Counted from the stretch's first letter, positions 11,111-23,420 are shown. The stretch: 64,000 nucleotides of DNA from Bos javanicus (GCF_032452875.1 NC_083885.1:63975925-64039924); one strand, 5' to 3'. Translations and numbers: made by a program. Notes: generated from the letters alone by a model not told the origin.

Positions 11111-11897
11111 AAGACAGTCCAGTGACTCCACTGAGAGGGTGGAGGGTCTTACAGTCAGTCCCCAGCATCTCCCAGACTGTGACTGGGGAGCCCTGTGAGT
11201 GTCGAGGCCTGACCGCCGCAGAACAGGCGGCTTCAACCACAGACACTTGCTCCTTGTGGCTGGGGAGGCGGGGATCCGGCCGGGATCAGTGCAGGTGGAT
11301 GGGGGTTTGGCGAGGGCCTCTCCCCCGCCTGCGAACCCTGCCTTCCCTTCCTGCTGTGTCCCCCCAGGTCAGGGCCAGACCTGCCCTGTCCTATGAAGAC
11401 AGCCACACCCTGGGCCCCACCGCGACGACCTCACTGCACCTCCACGTCCTCCTCAAAGCCCCGGCCCCGCGTACAGTCACGTTGGGGCCAGAGAGTCCAC
11501 ATGAGCCCCAGGGGTGGAGGGGGACACGCTTGTGTCCACCCTGGTTAGTGAGGGAGAGGCAGGGCGGGGAGCACTTGGGAGCCAGCAGCCTCTGTCTCCG
11601 GGGTGCGGCGGCATCGGGGTGCAACCACCCGCATCGGAGGTGCTGATGACAAGGCCCGGGTACCCGGCACCGGCGGCCTCTGTGCGCGCGGCTTCGCTGG
11701 GTCCTCGCGGGGAGGACGCAGGAGTGGGGGAGAGTAGGGACAGGGGCCCACACGCAGCGGGTGAGCCCTTCTTCTCGGGGAGGGGGGGAAACTGAGGCAC
11801 GGGATGGGGCGGCCAGCCCTCCCACGTGGGGGCCCTGCCGGAGCGGACCCTGACTGCGGCTGCTCCCTGCAGGCTCCGTGACCCCGCCGCCGGCCCC

Positions 11898-14800
11898 ATG
11901 GAGGCGCTGGGCCTGGGCCCCGTGAAGCAGGAGCGAGGCGCCGCCGAGGGCCTGACCGCCGACTCGCCGTGGCACCGCTTCCGCCACTTCCACCTGGGCG
12001 ACGCCCCGGGGCCCCGCGAGGCGCTGGGGCTGCTGCGTGCGCTCTGCAGGGCCTGGCTGCGGCCCGAGGTGCGCACCAAGGAGCAGATGCTGGAGCTGCT
12101 GGTGCTCGAGCAGTTTCTGAGCGCGCTGCCCACCGAGGTGCAGGCCTGGGTGTGCAGCCGCCGGCCACAGAGCGGCGAGGAGGCCGTGGCGCTGCTGGAG
12201 GAGCTGTGGGTGAGCCCGGGGTCTGCCCTCCGCCTGCCCACGGGTCCCCTGGTCCCCCTCCTCCCCCACGCTCACCCCTGTCCCCTCCCCTGTCCCTTCC
12301 CTCCTTACTCCCATTCCTCCGCCCTGGGTCCCTCCTCTTGGCCCCCCCCCCCCCCCCCCCCGTCCCTTCTCTCCTTCCTCCTCGCCCACCCCCTGCCCCC
12401 CCCCTCCGCCCTGGGTCCCTCCTCCCCCGCTCCTCCTTCCCCTCCCCCCATGCTCACCCTTGTCCCTTCCCTCCTAACTCCCATCTCTCCCCCACCCCGC
12501 GTCCCTCCTCCCCCTACCCCATGCTCACCCCTCCCCCCACGCTCACCCCTGTCCCTTCCCTCCTTACCCCCATCCCTCCGCCCTCCCTCCTCCCCCTCCC
12601 CCATGCTCACCCCCTGCCCCCGGGTCCCCCCCTCCGCCTCCCCCTATGCTCGCCCCTCCCCTGCCCCCAGCCCCCCCAGCTCCCCATGGAGACACCCCCA
12701 ACACCACCCTGAGGTCCGTGGTGTGGCGGCGGCGGGAGAAAGGGTGAGGCCTGCCTTGGCAGTAAGGCACGGTGGGTGCACAGGCAATCTTGAGCAAACT
12801 TCGGGAGACAGGCAAGGACAGAGGAGCCTACCAGGCTGCAGGCCAAGGGGTCGAAGAGAGCCAGACACGACTAACACCGCCCCAGACCCACCCTTCTGAC
12901 GACTGATGAAAGTTCAGGGTCCGTGGACCACCCTGAGGGCTGACCCTGCCCTGCCCACAGCTGTGGTTGGTCCCGGCGGAAGGACACTGGTTAACTGCTG
13001 AGGAAAGACGGTGGGGAGAGGCCAGGAGAGTCCTCCTGGGACCCAGGGGGCAGCGCCAGCCCCGGGCGACAGCATGTGGCAGGGCACACGGAGGAGCCCC
13101 AGCCGGAGTGCTCCTGAGCTTCCCGCCCGGAGGTGCGGCGGGGCTTCAGCTGCATGCCCGCATGGCCCGGAGCCTCCGCTGCCGTGAGTTAGGTCCTGAT
13201 ATCGCCCAGCATGGCCCCAGGACCCAGTCTGGCGGGACCAGCCGGCCCAGGGTTCCCCGCCCAGGAGGCAGGAGCAGAGGGCAGGCCTCTCTGGGGCAGC
13301 CCAGGTCCTGCTGCGCCCGGAGGGTCAGCCCCGGGGCCTCCGGGCTGTAGTGTGACTGGCCTCCCGAGCACTTTAGAGTTGGCCTGGGGCCAGTTTCTCC
13401 CTGCGGCAGAGCTGTCCGTGGGATTCTCCAGGCAAAAATACTGCAGTGGGTTGCCATTTCCTACTCTCGAGGATCTTCCAGACCCAGTGATCGAACCCAC
13501 GTATCCTGCATTGGTGGGCAGATTCTTGACCACTGAGCCACCTGGTAAAGGCAGTCCAGTGACTCCACCAGGAGGTCCATGAGGCCTTTCCAGGAGAAAT
13601 GTCTCCACACAGACTCCTCGAGGAGCCGCGACAAGAGCGTAAAGGAGCCAGAAGTTGTGGGTCTGAAGTCTCTCTGGACATGGACTTCTGGCCGGGCAAC
13701 GCTGCTCAGAGCCGTCCACGGGACAGCTGGGAAAAGCTCCTTAATTTGGTCCTGAGTTGAAAGTAGCGTCTGTGTTTTCCTTCTGCGTTTTGTCTTGGAG
13801 CTGGCACAGGGCATCGAGGCTAAAAGCAGGGTTAAAGCGGCTCCATCAGTGGTCTGTCTGTCGGGTAACAAAACCGCCTGAAGCGCAGTGGCTCAGAGCA
13901 GTAAACGGTGATGGTCTCCGCCGGCCCCATGAGTCGGGAGTGAGGGGCGCCCGCCCGGGCCCCTCAGGAGGCTGCGGGGGGCTGGAGGACCCGCTGCCGA
14001 GGTGCTCAGAGGGAGGTCTCGGGCCTCGCCATGTGGGTCTCTCCATGGGCCTGTCCACGGAGGACCCTAGCCTGGCGGCCGCTGCCCTCAAAAACCCGCA
14101 GCAGGACCCGGAGGGTGAGCGGTGGGGCTCCGGCTTCTCAGCTGGCCACGTGGGGTCTCTGGTTCCAGGGACCAGCGACGAGGGCGCCTCAGGATGCGAC
14201 CGGAGGCTCTGGGGTCGGCGTGGAAGAGGAAGCCGGTGGGGCGACGCCCTCAGGTGAGCAGCCCCTCCTTCCGCACCACACTCCCCGCTTGTCCATCACT
14301 CATGCGTTCAATGGACAGACCCCCCACGCGCCGGACCCCACTCCGGAGGGCCCGGCACACGGGGGTGGGGGTCAGACAGGACGGGAGCGCCCGCAGTGCG
14401 GACATCCCGTGGCTGCCTCGAGAGCCCGGCGTCTCCAGCCTTTCCCTGCAGCAAGAGCCCCGGCACAGAAGAGACTAACCCACTCGGGATGGGCGCCTGC
14501 TGAACCAGGGTTGCGTCCCGGCAGCCTGACCCCAGCTCTGCACCCTGGTTCTCACCAGGCGCCTCCTTGGCAGCCTCTGTCCACCCCCCCCACAGCTTGT
14601 CTTTCCCCACCTGCCGGCCCATCCATCCTTCCCCCAGCCCGCCCCCATCCATCAACCAGCCCACCCCCATCCTTCCCCCAGCCCACTCCCCATCCATCAA
14701 CCAGTCCGTCCACCCATCCCCCATCCACCCATGAACCAGTCTCTCCACCTCCCCATCCGTGAACCGGTCTGTCCACCCCCCATCCCTGAGCCAGCTGGTC

Positions 14801-15576
14801 ACCCTCCATCAACCAGTCCGTCCACCCACCCAGCTTATGCACCCCCAGTGCCCACTCATCCCCCCGCCCATCCATCCTGGCTGTGCCCATGAACCACCCT
14901 GCCCCCAGTCCCTGCACCTGTTCACCCCCCATCCATGAACCACCCTGTCGCCGGCATCCATGAGCCAGTCCATGGCCGTCCTGATTCTGTGCCTTTGCCT
15001 GCAGGAGATGCGGCCCCCAGACCTGAGGAACCGGCGACGGCGGACGCCCAGGCCGCGCGCCCCTACAAGCAGGAGCCGGGCAGCCCCCTGCCGGCGCCGC
15101 CAGACCCGCCGGCGCCCGGCCTGCCCGCCTTCCTGGCGGCCCCGGCCACTGCGTCCTGCCCCGACTGCGGCAAGGCCTCGCTGAAGCCTGCGCACCTGCT
15201 GCGCCACCGGCAGAGCCACTCGGGCGAGAAGCCGCACGCCTGCCCCGAGTGCGGCAAGGCCTTCCGGCGCAAGGAGCACCTGCGACGCCACCGCGGCACG
15301 CACCCTGGCGGCCCGGGCCCGGCCCTGCGCCCGCTGCCCGCGCGCGAGAAGCCGCACGCCTGCTGCGAGTGCGGCAAGACCTTCTACTGGCGCGAGCACT
15401 TGGTGCGCCACCGCAAGACGCACTCGGGCGCCCGGCCCTTCGCATGCTGGCAGTGCGGCAAGGGCTTCGGGCGCCGCGAGCACGTGCTCCGCCACCAGCG
15501 CACCCACGGGCGCGCGGGCGGGGCGGCCCCGGGCCCCGAGGGCACCGCGCCCTTCCCGCCCTGGCCCCTGGGGTAG
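11898..15576 (+). CDS. ZNF444: ZNF444: SCAN domain plus four C2H2 zinc fingers
   Basis: Nuclear SCAN-zinc-finger DNA-binding protein. Three coding exons join in frame: 11898-12209 (starts at the 5' splice AG at 11872, ends before GTGAGC), 14169-14253 (after TTCCAG, before GTGAGC) and 15005-15576 (after CTGCAG, stop TAG at 15574-15576), giving 322 residues; human ZNF444 has 327. Exon 1 encodes MEALGLGPVKQE, with a sumoylation-like VKQE, then the SCAN dimerisation domain (about residues 25-104; WLRPEVRTKEQMLELLVLEQ core). Exon 2 is a short linker. Exon 3 carries a second YKQEP motif and four fingers, CPDC..HRQSH, CPEC..HRGTH, CCEC..HRKTH and CWQC..HQRTH, all with complete C2H2 ligands; fingers 2 and 3 are separated by a Pro/Gly-rich spacer. 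The ending FPPWPLG matches the human protein. Only the 5' untranslated exon(s) remain unplaced. Identification is by recalled family sequence. Confidence 0.95.
12225..12690. repeat. Polypyrimidine tandem repeat in ZNF444 intron
   Basis: The C/T-rich phrase CCATGCTCACCCCTGTCCC TTCCCTCCTTACCCCCATCC recurs at least four times with drift (about 12270, 12450, 12530 and 12600) and includes a C-run of about 17 at 12344-12361. It begins directly downstream of the SCAN exon donor. Confidence 0.8.
13415..13560 (-). repeat. Bov-tA SINE fragment in ZNF444 intron
   Basis: GTGGGATTCTCCAGGCAAAA to TTCTTGACCACTGAGCCACC, minus strand. Confidence 0.85.
14570..14970. repeat. C-rich minisatellite before the ZNF444 zinc-finger exon
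   Basis: Units combine CCATCCATCAACCAG, CCCACCCCCATCCTTCCCC and CCATGAACCAGTC. CATCAACCAG recurs at about 14649, 14696 and 14809, and ATGAACCA at about 14730, 14887 and 14934. It ends less than 40 bp before the exon acceptor. Confidence 0.8.
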
Positions 15577-16032
15577 CTCCGGCCGCGCGCCCGGCGCCTC
15601 TGCCCCGGTTCCGCACCCCAGTGCCCGAGCCCTGTCGCGTGATGCCCTAAACCTCACTCTGCGGGTCAGCCCCCGCCCCGCCCTCGTCCTCGCAGCTTCT
15701 GCGGTGCGAGGGTGCCTTTGCGGTCCTCCCCACCCCGACCCTCCTGGGCCCGGAGCCTAGACGAAGACCTGGACAGGGGCAGGGCCCTGGGCCGGAGGAG
15801 CCTGCAGGGAGGGGACTGGGTCTTGTCCTGCCCGGGGAGACCGCCCCTTGCCCCTCCCAGGACGGGTGGATCGCGGCACAGCTCCGACAGGACGGCGCGG
15901 GTTCCGGCAGGGGGATCGAGCTCTGGGGTCCTCGCGCTGCGAGCGGCCTGTCAGGCAGGCCCGAGGTGGACAGATGCCGGCTCCCGGGACGCGCGCCGGA
16001 GACCCCCGCTGGCTAGCGTCTGGAGAGTTGTT

Positions 16033-16038
16033 AATAAA
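16033..16038 (+). terminator. ZNF444 poly(A) signal
   Basis: AATAAA lies 457 bases after the ZNF444 stop, in otherwise GC-rich DNA where AT-rich hexamers are rare. Confidence 0.8.
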
Positions 16039-16059
16039 GCCGCTGATGAGTTGTGCAGA

Positions 16060-17600
16060 CCCCGGCGCCTGCATTCTGTCCAAGCTGTCGTCCGGGGAGG
16101 GGCATGGTGGGCCCCACCGGGGACCCTCCCGGCTGGCAGGGCCCTGGGAGTCGGCGCAGACCAGGGCTCGGTTCCTTGCCCTTGAGTCTAGAGACTCCAT
16201 GAGCCCTTGAGAGGTGGCGGAGTGAGTTGCCCTGGGCTCCTGCGCATCGAGTGCAGGAGCCTGGCCCGGCTGCTGCTGGCGGAACCCCCCTCGGTCACGG
16301 CCCTCGCTTCGCTCTGCCAGCCCCTGGACCAGCAAGACCCAGGCCACGGGGCCCTGCCATCTGGCTGCGAGGGAGTCTGGGAAAGCGACTAGCTGGACCC
16401 CACAGGCATTTACAGCCGGAGTCGGGCCCCACCTCTGAAACCATTAACAGCTGGTGGAGGCAGGGGCTCCAGGTGGTCTCCAGGGTGCCTCGGGCAAGCG
16501 CTCAGGCCTCAGCGTCCACCTTGTGGGACGGGGCTAATAACGCTCCGGAAGGGGCCGGCCCTGGAATTGAAGGCAGAGGCCTGCCCTTCCGGCCCGCCGA
16601 ACTGTGACCCTCGCGGAAGGTCTCTGGCAGGGCCTCCTTCCACGCCCGGGGTCCATGTCGCCACGCCTGGCAGAGGAGGTTGGCTTGGAGAGACCATGTC
16701 TGCAGCCAGACCCGGCGAGGGGACCAGAGGAGGGGAGATAGGGGTGTCTCCCCCGGAGCTGGGGTCCGAGGACGGGGCTCTGCCAATAGCGTGCCGAGTG
16801 CCAGCCCCCAGGGACCCCTTTCAAGCACTCAAAGCTACCAAGTGCTTTAATCGTCAGAACCCAAGGAGACAAGCGCTGTGGTCACCCCGCCGCACAGATG
16901 GGGGAACCGAGGCATCGGAGGGGTGTGTGGCCACGCCGCGGTTGGGGTCTGAAGCTGGTGGCCGGGGGCGCAGGCGGGTGGAGGACCCCAGGTTTGCGGT
17001 GTGGCAGCAGCATCCGGGGGCTCGCATCCTGCCCTCTAGGGGACCCACGTGGACTGCGGTGTCGGCCCCGCGCAGCGGGACCTGTGTAGCGCGGTGTCCA
17101 CGACGGACGGCTCAGATGGGAGGGGGAGGCGCCTGCACACCGTCCAGGAAAAGTTGTCCAAACCCCGGAAAGTGATTCCGCTGGGCAGCCTGATAACATC
17201 ATGCCGCAGTGTTGAAAAACAAGACATCCAACCCCGGGCTCCTCTAACTCCTTGCAAGTGAAACTGAGTCGGGCCAACAGTTGTTACGGAGAGGGGTTGG
17301 TTCACCACTCCTGCCAAGTCAGAGGTTAACCTGAGCACAGCTAGTTAGGTGTGGGGCCACGTTTACTCTGTCTGGTGGAGGAGGGCACCCAGGTGTGGAG
17401 GACCACCCTCTGGGCGGGGCATGGACCAGGTGTGAGCAGCCATGTTTCTTCAGCACCCTGCTCCGCCAGCTGCATGGCCTTGGTCCTTCCAATCCTTACA
17501 ACAAGCTCTGCATCCTGGGGGTCTGTGGTAAAGGAGCCCAGAAAATCCTCAACCCAGCATTGAGATCTATTGGTATGAGATTTTTTGTTTGCTTTGTGTG
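16060..17600. other. GC-rich intergenic DNA, no gene seen
   Basis: The open frames on both strands are short and overlapping, with no recognisable domain. I see no repeat family in most of it. Confidence 0.5.
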
Positions 17601-18350
17601 TGTGTTCTTTTACATTTTTTTAAGTTATGAAAGTATGATAACACATTTACAGGAGACTTGGAAAATACAGAACAAGGTTACTTGGAGTTCCACTTGTTCA
17701 GTCACTCAGTCATGTCCAACTCTGTGACCCCATGGACTGCAGCACGCCAGGCTCCTCTGTTCTTCACCACCTCCTCAGAGTTTGCTCAAATTCATGTCCA
17801 TTGAGATGGCGATGCCGTCCAACTATCTCATCCTCTGTTGCCCTCTTCTTTTGCTTTCAATATTTCCCAGCATCAGGGTCTTTTTCAATAAAAAATTCCA
17901 CTGTGTATTACTGTTATTTTTAACTAGGTAAATTAATATTTTCATATGGAGCTTCAATATCAAACTCTCAAAAATTAATGGAATGAATAGACAAAGAAGT
18001 AGAAGGATATAGTAGACCTGAAAAGCACTATGAACCAATTCAACATAATCAAGATTTAAATAGTTTTCACACAACAGTAGGATACAAATTATATTCAAAT
18101 TCCCATAGAGTGTAAACTAGGAAACACTGAAACATATCCAGGGATATAAATCAAGTTGCAAAAATTTTATGATCTAAAGGTATTGAAATCATAGAGTCCG
18201 TTCTCATCACTGTGGAATTATGTTAGAAGTCAATATCAAAAGATGTTCAAGAATAACCCATGTATTTTCAAGTGCAATGTAACATTTACCAAGAGGGATC
18301 TTTGACTTAGCCGTTGAAAGCCTCAGTGAAGCTAGAAGACTGAAATGAAA
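17600..18350. repeat. Old L1-like repeat, split by a BovB 3' end
   Basis: 17610-17690 and 17890-18350 match 27905-28400 closely (TATGAAAGTATGAT, AGAAGTAGAAGGATATAGTA, CATAGAGTGTAAAC). A minus-strand BovB 3' end (17693-17890; CCCAGCATCAGGGTCTTTTT) splits this copy. The family is probably an old L1, which I infer without certainty. Confidence 0.65.
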
Positions 18351-19190
18351 ACACACAGAGGCTGATTACAGAGAAGAAAGCATTTAAATATGAGATGGAT
18401 GAGATTTTTAAAAATCAATAGTTACAGCTTTATACTGAATACTACCTGAAGCCAGAGGCAATGAACTAGAGGTACTCACAGAATCACAACTTTTTCTTTA
18501 AAACACTATGAGGAGTGGGTGGGGGGAGCCAGCAGCTGGGAGAAAGATAGAAATGTAACCAGATCTATAGTATGACCCCACTCCACTCACAAAATGACAC
18601 AGCAGATTTTGAAAGAGTCCATAAAAGAACTAAAACAAGCAAACAAAACCCAGGTACAACCAGGTCATCAGAGAGGAGACAAAGTCCGCAGACCTGCAGA
18701 ATTTCCCACAATCGCACAGTTGGCCAGTGAGACACGAGGATGTCTCCAACTGCCTCTCCCTGAGTTAGGGCAACAACAGAATGCTGACCCCCAAATCCCC
18801 CTCTTTTCTCGGTGTGAGATGGTGAAAGCGAGAGGGGGAAAGCGGGGAGTGTTGAACCCACACTGGGCGATTTCTGGGCAGGAAAGGGAGAGGGTGTGTT
18901 AATCAACCCAGATCCCCAACCCCAACAATCACACACCTGTGTCCTTTAGAGGCTTTATTGTGATCCCTGGATCTTGGTCCGGGATGAGGAAGGAGGGATC
19001 GAGGGAGACGCTGGAACGTTCAGCACAGTGGACAGAGGTGTTTGCTCGAAGCTGAGCCCCAGGGAAGAAGGCTGCCTGCCGCCGCACACCCCGGAAGTCT
19101 CTCCTCGCCTCCCTTCTCAGGCAGAAAGAGAAGGGAAGCTTCAGGGAGACTGTGTAGCGCGTGAGGACCTCCTATTCGCTGCTCTACTGT
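18350..19190. other. Intergenic DNA, no gene seen
   Basis: No recognisable repeat or coding sequence. Confidence 0.45.
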
Positions 19191-19194
19191 ACGT

Positions 19195-19430
19195 GTTGCT
19201 GCTGTGCAGGCACTCCGTCGTGTCCGACTGTTTGCAGTTCCAGGACTGTAGCCCACCAGGCTCCTCTGTCCATGGGATTCTCCAAGCAAGAAGACTGGAG
19301 TGGGTGGCCATTTCCTTCTCCAGGGGATCTTCCTGACCCAGGGATCAAACCAGGGATCGAACCCACATCCCTACGGCTCCTACGTTAGCAGGTGGGTTCC
19401 TTACCACTAGGGCCACCTGGGAAGCCCTTT
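19195..19430 (-). repeat. Bov-tA SINE
   Basis: Nearly complete minus-strand copy, CACTCCGTCGTGTCCGACTG to GGGCCACCTGGGAAGCCC. Confidence 0.9.
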
Positions 19431-19599
19431 ATTGTGTGTATGTGCAGAGAATTCTCTGATAAGACTGAAAAGACAAATATGGCTCTAAAATTTTAAATCT
19501 TAGCAGACTTTGACGAATGCGAAGTCGCTGGACCACACATCACACGAACATGGATTTTAGAAACTGCCCAACTCAAAAGAGGGAAAACGTAAAGAGTGT

Positions 19600-20112
19600 A
19601 ATTTGAAAAGTTACAGGCCCCCTATGTTCATAGCAGCAGTATTCACAATAGTCAAGACACGCAAGCAACCTAAATGTCCACCAGCAGAGGAGTGGGTAAA
19701 GAAGATGTGGTCCGTATATACGATGGAATACTACTCAGCCATGAAAAAAAGAATGCAATCATGCCATTTGCAGCAATGTGGGTGCAACTAGAGAACTGAG
19801 TGGATTAAGTCAGGTGAAGAGAAATACCAAATCCATATGGAATAACTTATATGTGAAATCTAAAATATGACACAAAGGAATCCATCTTTGAAAGAGAAAG
19901 AGACTCATGGACATAGAGAACAAACTGGTGGTTGCGGGGGAGAGGGGGCTGGGGGAGGGCTAAAGTGGGAGGTTGGGATTAGCAGACGTAAGATTTTATA
20001 TATAGGATGGATACACAGCAAGGCCCTACTGTATAGCGCAGGGAACTATGATAAACCTACGATAAACCATAATGGACGAGAGCTTTTAGAGTATTGTGCA
20101 TATATACACACA
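19600..20112 (+). repeat. L1 3' end (ORF2 C-terminus and 3' UTR)
   Basis: The translation 19612-19790 has the L1 ORF2 C-terminal pattern MFIAAVFTIVKT..QPKCP..YTMEYYSAMKK. The 3' UTR runs to the 'aaccataatgg' end at about 20074. Confidence 0.85.
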
Positions 20113-20327
20113 AAGAACTGACTCACTGGAAGAGACCCTGATGCTGGGTAAGACTGAGGGCAGGAGGAGAAGGCGGCGACAGAGGATGAGATGGTTGGAT
20201 GGCATCACCAACTCAACGGACATGAGTTTGAGCAAGTTCCGGGAGTTGATGATGGGCAGGGAGGCCTGGCGTGCTGCAGTTCGTGGGGCTGCAAAGAGTC
20301 GGACACGACTCGGCGACTGAACAGCAA
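20112..20327 (+). mobile_element. BovB 3' end
   Basis: GACTCACTGGAAGAGACCCT to CGACTCGGCGACTGAACAGC, with the GRRRRRRQRMRWLDGITNST coding remnant. Confidence 0.9.
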
Positions 20328-20429
20328 CAGTGATGACAGTAGGGTATAACTGAGTCATTTTGCTGTACAGCCAAAATGAACACAGCATTGTAAGTCAACT
20401 ATAGTTCAGTAAAAAAAGGTTGAAAAAAA

Positions 20430-21010
20430 TGTCCACACCTTCTGGCCCACTCACCCGTTAAAGGCTAGGCCATGCTGTCCCTTGAACTCTGCGTCCTGGC
20501 TGCTGTCGGCTTCGGGACCCCAGGACGCGCCCACCTTTGCAGGCTCCAGGATGGATCAGCACGACCCCCCTCCGCCCCCCGCCTGACGGCACTCCACTTG
20601 AGGCCCCGGCGTGAAGGCACGATCAACACCAGCGAAGCTTTTCACAGGCTGCCCTCAACATCCTGACCCCTCCTGGACTCCACCGCATTCTGACTCACCA
20701 GCTTCTCACAGAAATGTGCTCTGGGGGTCAGCTAGGAAATGACGCTTCCTGACCACGGGTTCCTCTCCCGCTGTCTCTCAGACATCTTGCCCCTACTGAT
20801 AACACGATTGTCAGCCTCAGCCACCCATCCTTGTTTTAAAAATCCACCGATTTCTTTGGCACCGGCAATGCTCACGTCTTTCTCACTAAACTTCTCTCAA
20901 AATAGGTGACTCTCCCAGGTGGAGTGGGGACCTTCCCATAGTGCTGGCGGTATGGCAGACTGGTCCCCTATTGTTGAAGGTAATTTGGAAATATATACTA
21001 AGAACCTCAG
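20430..21010. other. Intergenic DNA, no gene seen
   Basis: Apparently unique sequence without recognisable features. A short CHR-type SINE piece follows at 21015-21095. Confidence 0.45.
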
Positions 21011-21344
21011 AACGGAGACTTCCCTGATGGTCCAGTGGTTAAGACTTCAAGCTTCCAACACAGAGGGCTCAGGTTTGATCCCTGGTCTGGGAACGAAGTT
21101 GAAGTAGGGGATAGAAGGGCCCCTGGCCCAGACAGCTGATATTTGCCAAATGGGGCAAAACTGAAGTTTATGTCTTCAGCCAGACAAGAACCATGCCTGT
21201 TTCCCTTCCTCCACTGATACGGAGGGAATAACTAACGGGGAAACGAGCTGCAGCAAAAACAGAAATGAGTGAACAGAATTTGCACACAAGAGGCCTGCAA
21301 GAGTTAGACAATCTTGCTTCTTCTTTAACTGTTATTAGCAAATA

Positions 21345-21590
21345 AAGTCTTCCCAGGTGGCTCAGTGGGCAAAGAATCTGCCTGCAATGCAGGAGACCCA
21401 GGTTCGATCCCTAGGTCAGGCAGGAAGATCCCCTGCAGAAAGGGATGGCAACCAGTTCCAGTATTCTTGCCTGGAAAACGCCACGGACAGAGGGGCCTGG
21501 CATGGACAGAGGGGCCTGCCGGGCTACAGTCCACAGGGTTGCAAAGAGTCCAGCAGGATTGAATGGCTAAGCACACGTTCACACACACAT
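21345..21590 (+). repeat. Bov-tA SINE with internal duplication
   Basis: Plus-strand copy with the GGACAGAGGGGCCTG block duplicated in tandem at about 21485-21520. Confidence 0.88.
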
Positions 21591-21635
21591 TCTCTCTGAC
21601 CCTTGCTGTCTTTCTCTATTTCTATGTGTTTTTTC

Positions 21636-21966
21636 CTTCCGTCCATGCATCTGTGCAGATATCTAGCTATGTAGCTACCTAGCCGTATCTCCTATGAGAT
21701 ATAAGAGCTCTATCTCCTTTGAGTACTCCCTAAGTAGCAGTTGTTATTGTTCAGTCGCTAAGTCATGTCTGACTCTTTGCGATCTGACCCCATGGACTGT
21801 AGCCCACCAGGCTCCTCTGTGCATGGGATTCTCCAGGCAAGAAGACTGGAGTGGGTTGCCATGCCCTCCTCCAGGGGATCTTTCCAACCTAAGGATCAAA
21901 CCCACGTCTCCTGAGTCTCGTGCATTGAGGTGGGTCCTTAACCATCTGAGCCATCAGGGAAGCCTC
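21636..21966. repeat. Left arm of a 330-bp inverted repeat
   Basis: This segment is the reverse complement of about 24021-24345. It contains a unique 105-bp leader (CATGCATCTGTGCAGATA..GTAGCTACCTAGC..TATCTCCTTTGAGTA) and a minus-strand Bov-tA at 21741-21966. Both arms share an unusual SINE variant with extra bases (GCGATCTGACCCC here, GCGACCCGACCCC in the reverse of the other arm), which shows a shared origin. Confidence 0.85.
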
Positions 21967-22338
21967 GTCTATTATCTGTCAATTATCTGTCATCTCTTTC
22001 AGCTATATATCATCTATCAATTACCTCTCATCTATCAGCCATCCATCTACCAACCTACCCACCCCTGTCCACCCCGTCTTCACCTCCCTGTGTTCTCTCA
22101 GTATGCTAAAGCAGGAGACGGCAGACAGAAAATCCAGCTGTTCCTCCCGCTGCCTGCCTCAATTTTCTTTCCTCGGTCTTTCAATTTACACCTTCATCCT
22201 AATGTAGACACTTAAATATATTATTTGTTGGGAGCAGACTAAATCCTCCTATATCACTTCTTCAAGTACTTGATAGAAAGCCAATGGCGTAGATGAACAG
22301 TTCCTTTGGATGTTCATAAGTGTTCCCAGCAGAAGTAA

Positions 22339-22340
<2 letters not shown>

Positions 22341-22381
<41 letters not shown>
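22341..22381. repeat. (TG)n microsatellite
   Basis: About 20 uninterrupted TG units. Confidence 0.97.
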
Positions 22382-22382
<1 letters not shown>

Positions 22383-22786
22383 AGGGTGGGGGGCGGGGAG
22401 GAAGTCTCTCCCTGATGTTTTTGTGTTTTTTTCCCATGTGCTTAGGCTCAGAGTGATCAATATCCCAACATGGCATCCTTAGGGGGTTGGCATACTCTGC
22501 CACCCCCCGGATGAAAGCACTGAGGGCCAGTCACTGTCGTTAAACTTGGCCTTGTAAGCCCCCTCCCCCCGACTCATGAAAATTTAACTGTAACCGTGGG
22601 GGCGGGATCTGTAATCTCTGAGGAAGCCTTGGCGGAGGTCTGAGTCAGCCAGCCTAACTCAGGGTGTTTCCTGACTTCACACACCATCTCTTCCTTGACC
22701 CCGTGGTGGTTCACGGTGGGCTGGCTAATCGCCACGTGTTTTTGAACGTCCTGGTTTCCCCCCTTGGCTGATTTCTCATGCATGCC

Positions 22787-22825
<39 letters not shown>

Positions 22826-22826
22826 C
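22787..22826. repeat. (TG)n microsatellite, interrupted
   Basis: About 19 TG units with one TT interruption. Confidence 0.95.
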
Positions 22827-22939
22827 ACGGGGGGAGAAGGCACTCAGTTACGCTAGATGAGTATGTTCTAGAGGTCTGCTGAACCCCTGACTGGAGTCCT
22901 CAAGATTTTTCAAGAGGAGAGATCTCATGCAAAGAGTTC

Positions 22940-23420
22940 TTTATTTTTGTTAAAATTAATTTTCACTGGAGTAGAGTTGATTTACAGCGTTGTGTTGGTG
23001 TCAGGTGTGCAGCAAAGTGCGCCAGTTATATATATACACATTGGTGGTGTTGAGTCGCTCAGTCGTGTCCGACTCTCTGCGACCCCGTGGACTGTAGCCC
23101 GCCAGGCTCCTCTGCCCAGGGAATTCTCCAGACCAGAAGACTGGAGTGGGTTGCCATTCCCTCCTCCAGGGGATCTTCCGGCCCAGCGATGGAACCTGTG
23201 TCTCCTGCGTTGGCAGGCGTGTTCTTTACCTCTGAGCCCCCTGGAAGCCCATGCATATACACACAGCCACTGTTTTTTAGGACTCTTATATAGGCCGTTG
23301 CAGAGTACTGAGCAGAGTTTCCCATGCTGTACAGCGGGTCCTTACTAGTTACCTATGTTATATATCGCACTGCGATATATACTTTTGTAAGTAGGTCTAT
23401 TTGTAACATTTTCTTTTTCT
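22940..23420 (-). repeat. L1 3' UTR split by a Bov-tA SINE
   Basis: Minus-strand L1 3' end at 22940-23040 and 23255-23420, interrupted by a minus-strand Bov-tA at 23045-23250. ATATACACA flanks the SINE on both sides, consistent with a target-site duplication. Confidence 0.75.

Noticed and set aside
11391..12389. 332-residue open frame antisense to the ZNF444 SCAN exon
   Set aside because: It is a mirror of a GC-rich coding exon on the opposite strand; no recognisable domain or conserved start.
14552..15616. 354-residue open frame antisense to the ZNF444 finger exon
   Set aside because: Shadow of the C2H2 exon and the adjacent minisatellite. The Cys/His spacing is clear only on the plus strand.
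22341..22826. Possible CRISPR-like or regulatory array around 22.3-22.8 kb
   Set aside because: The repeats are simple TG microsatellites; there is no repeat-spacer pattern, and the genome is mammalian.
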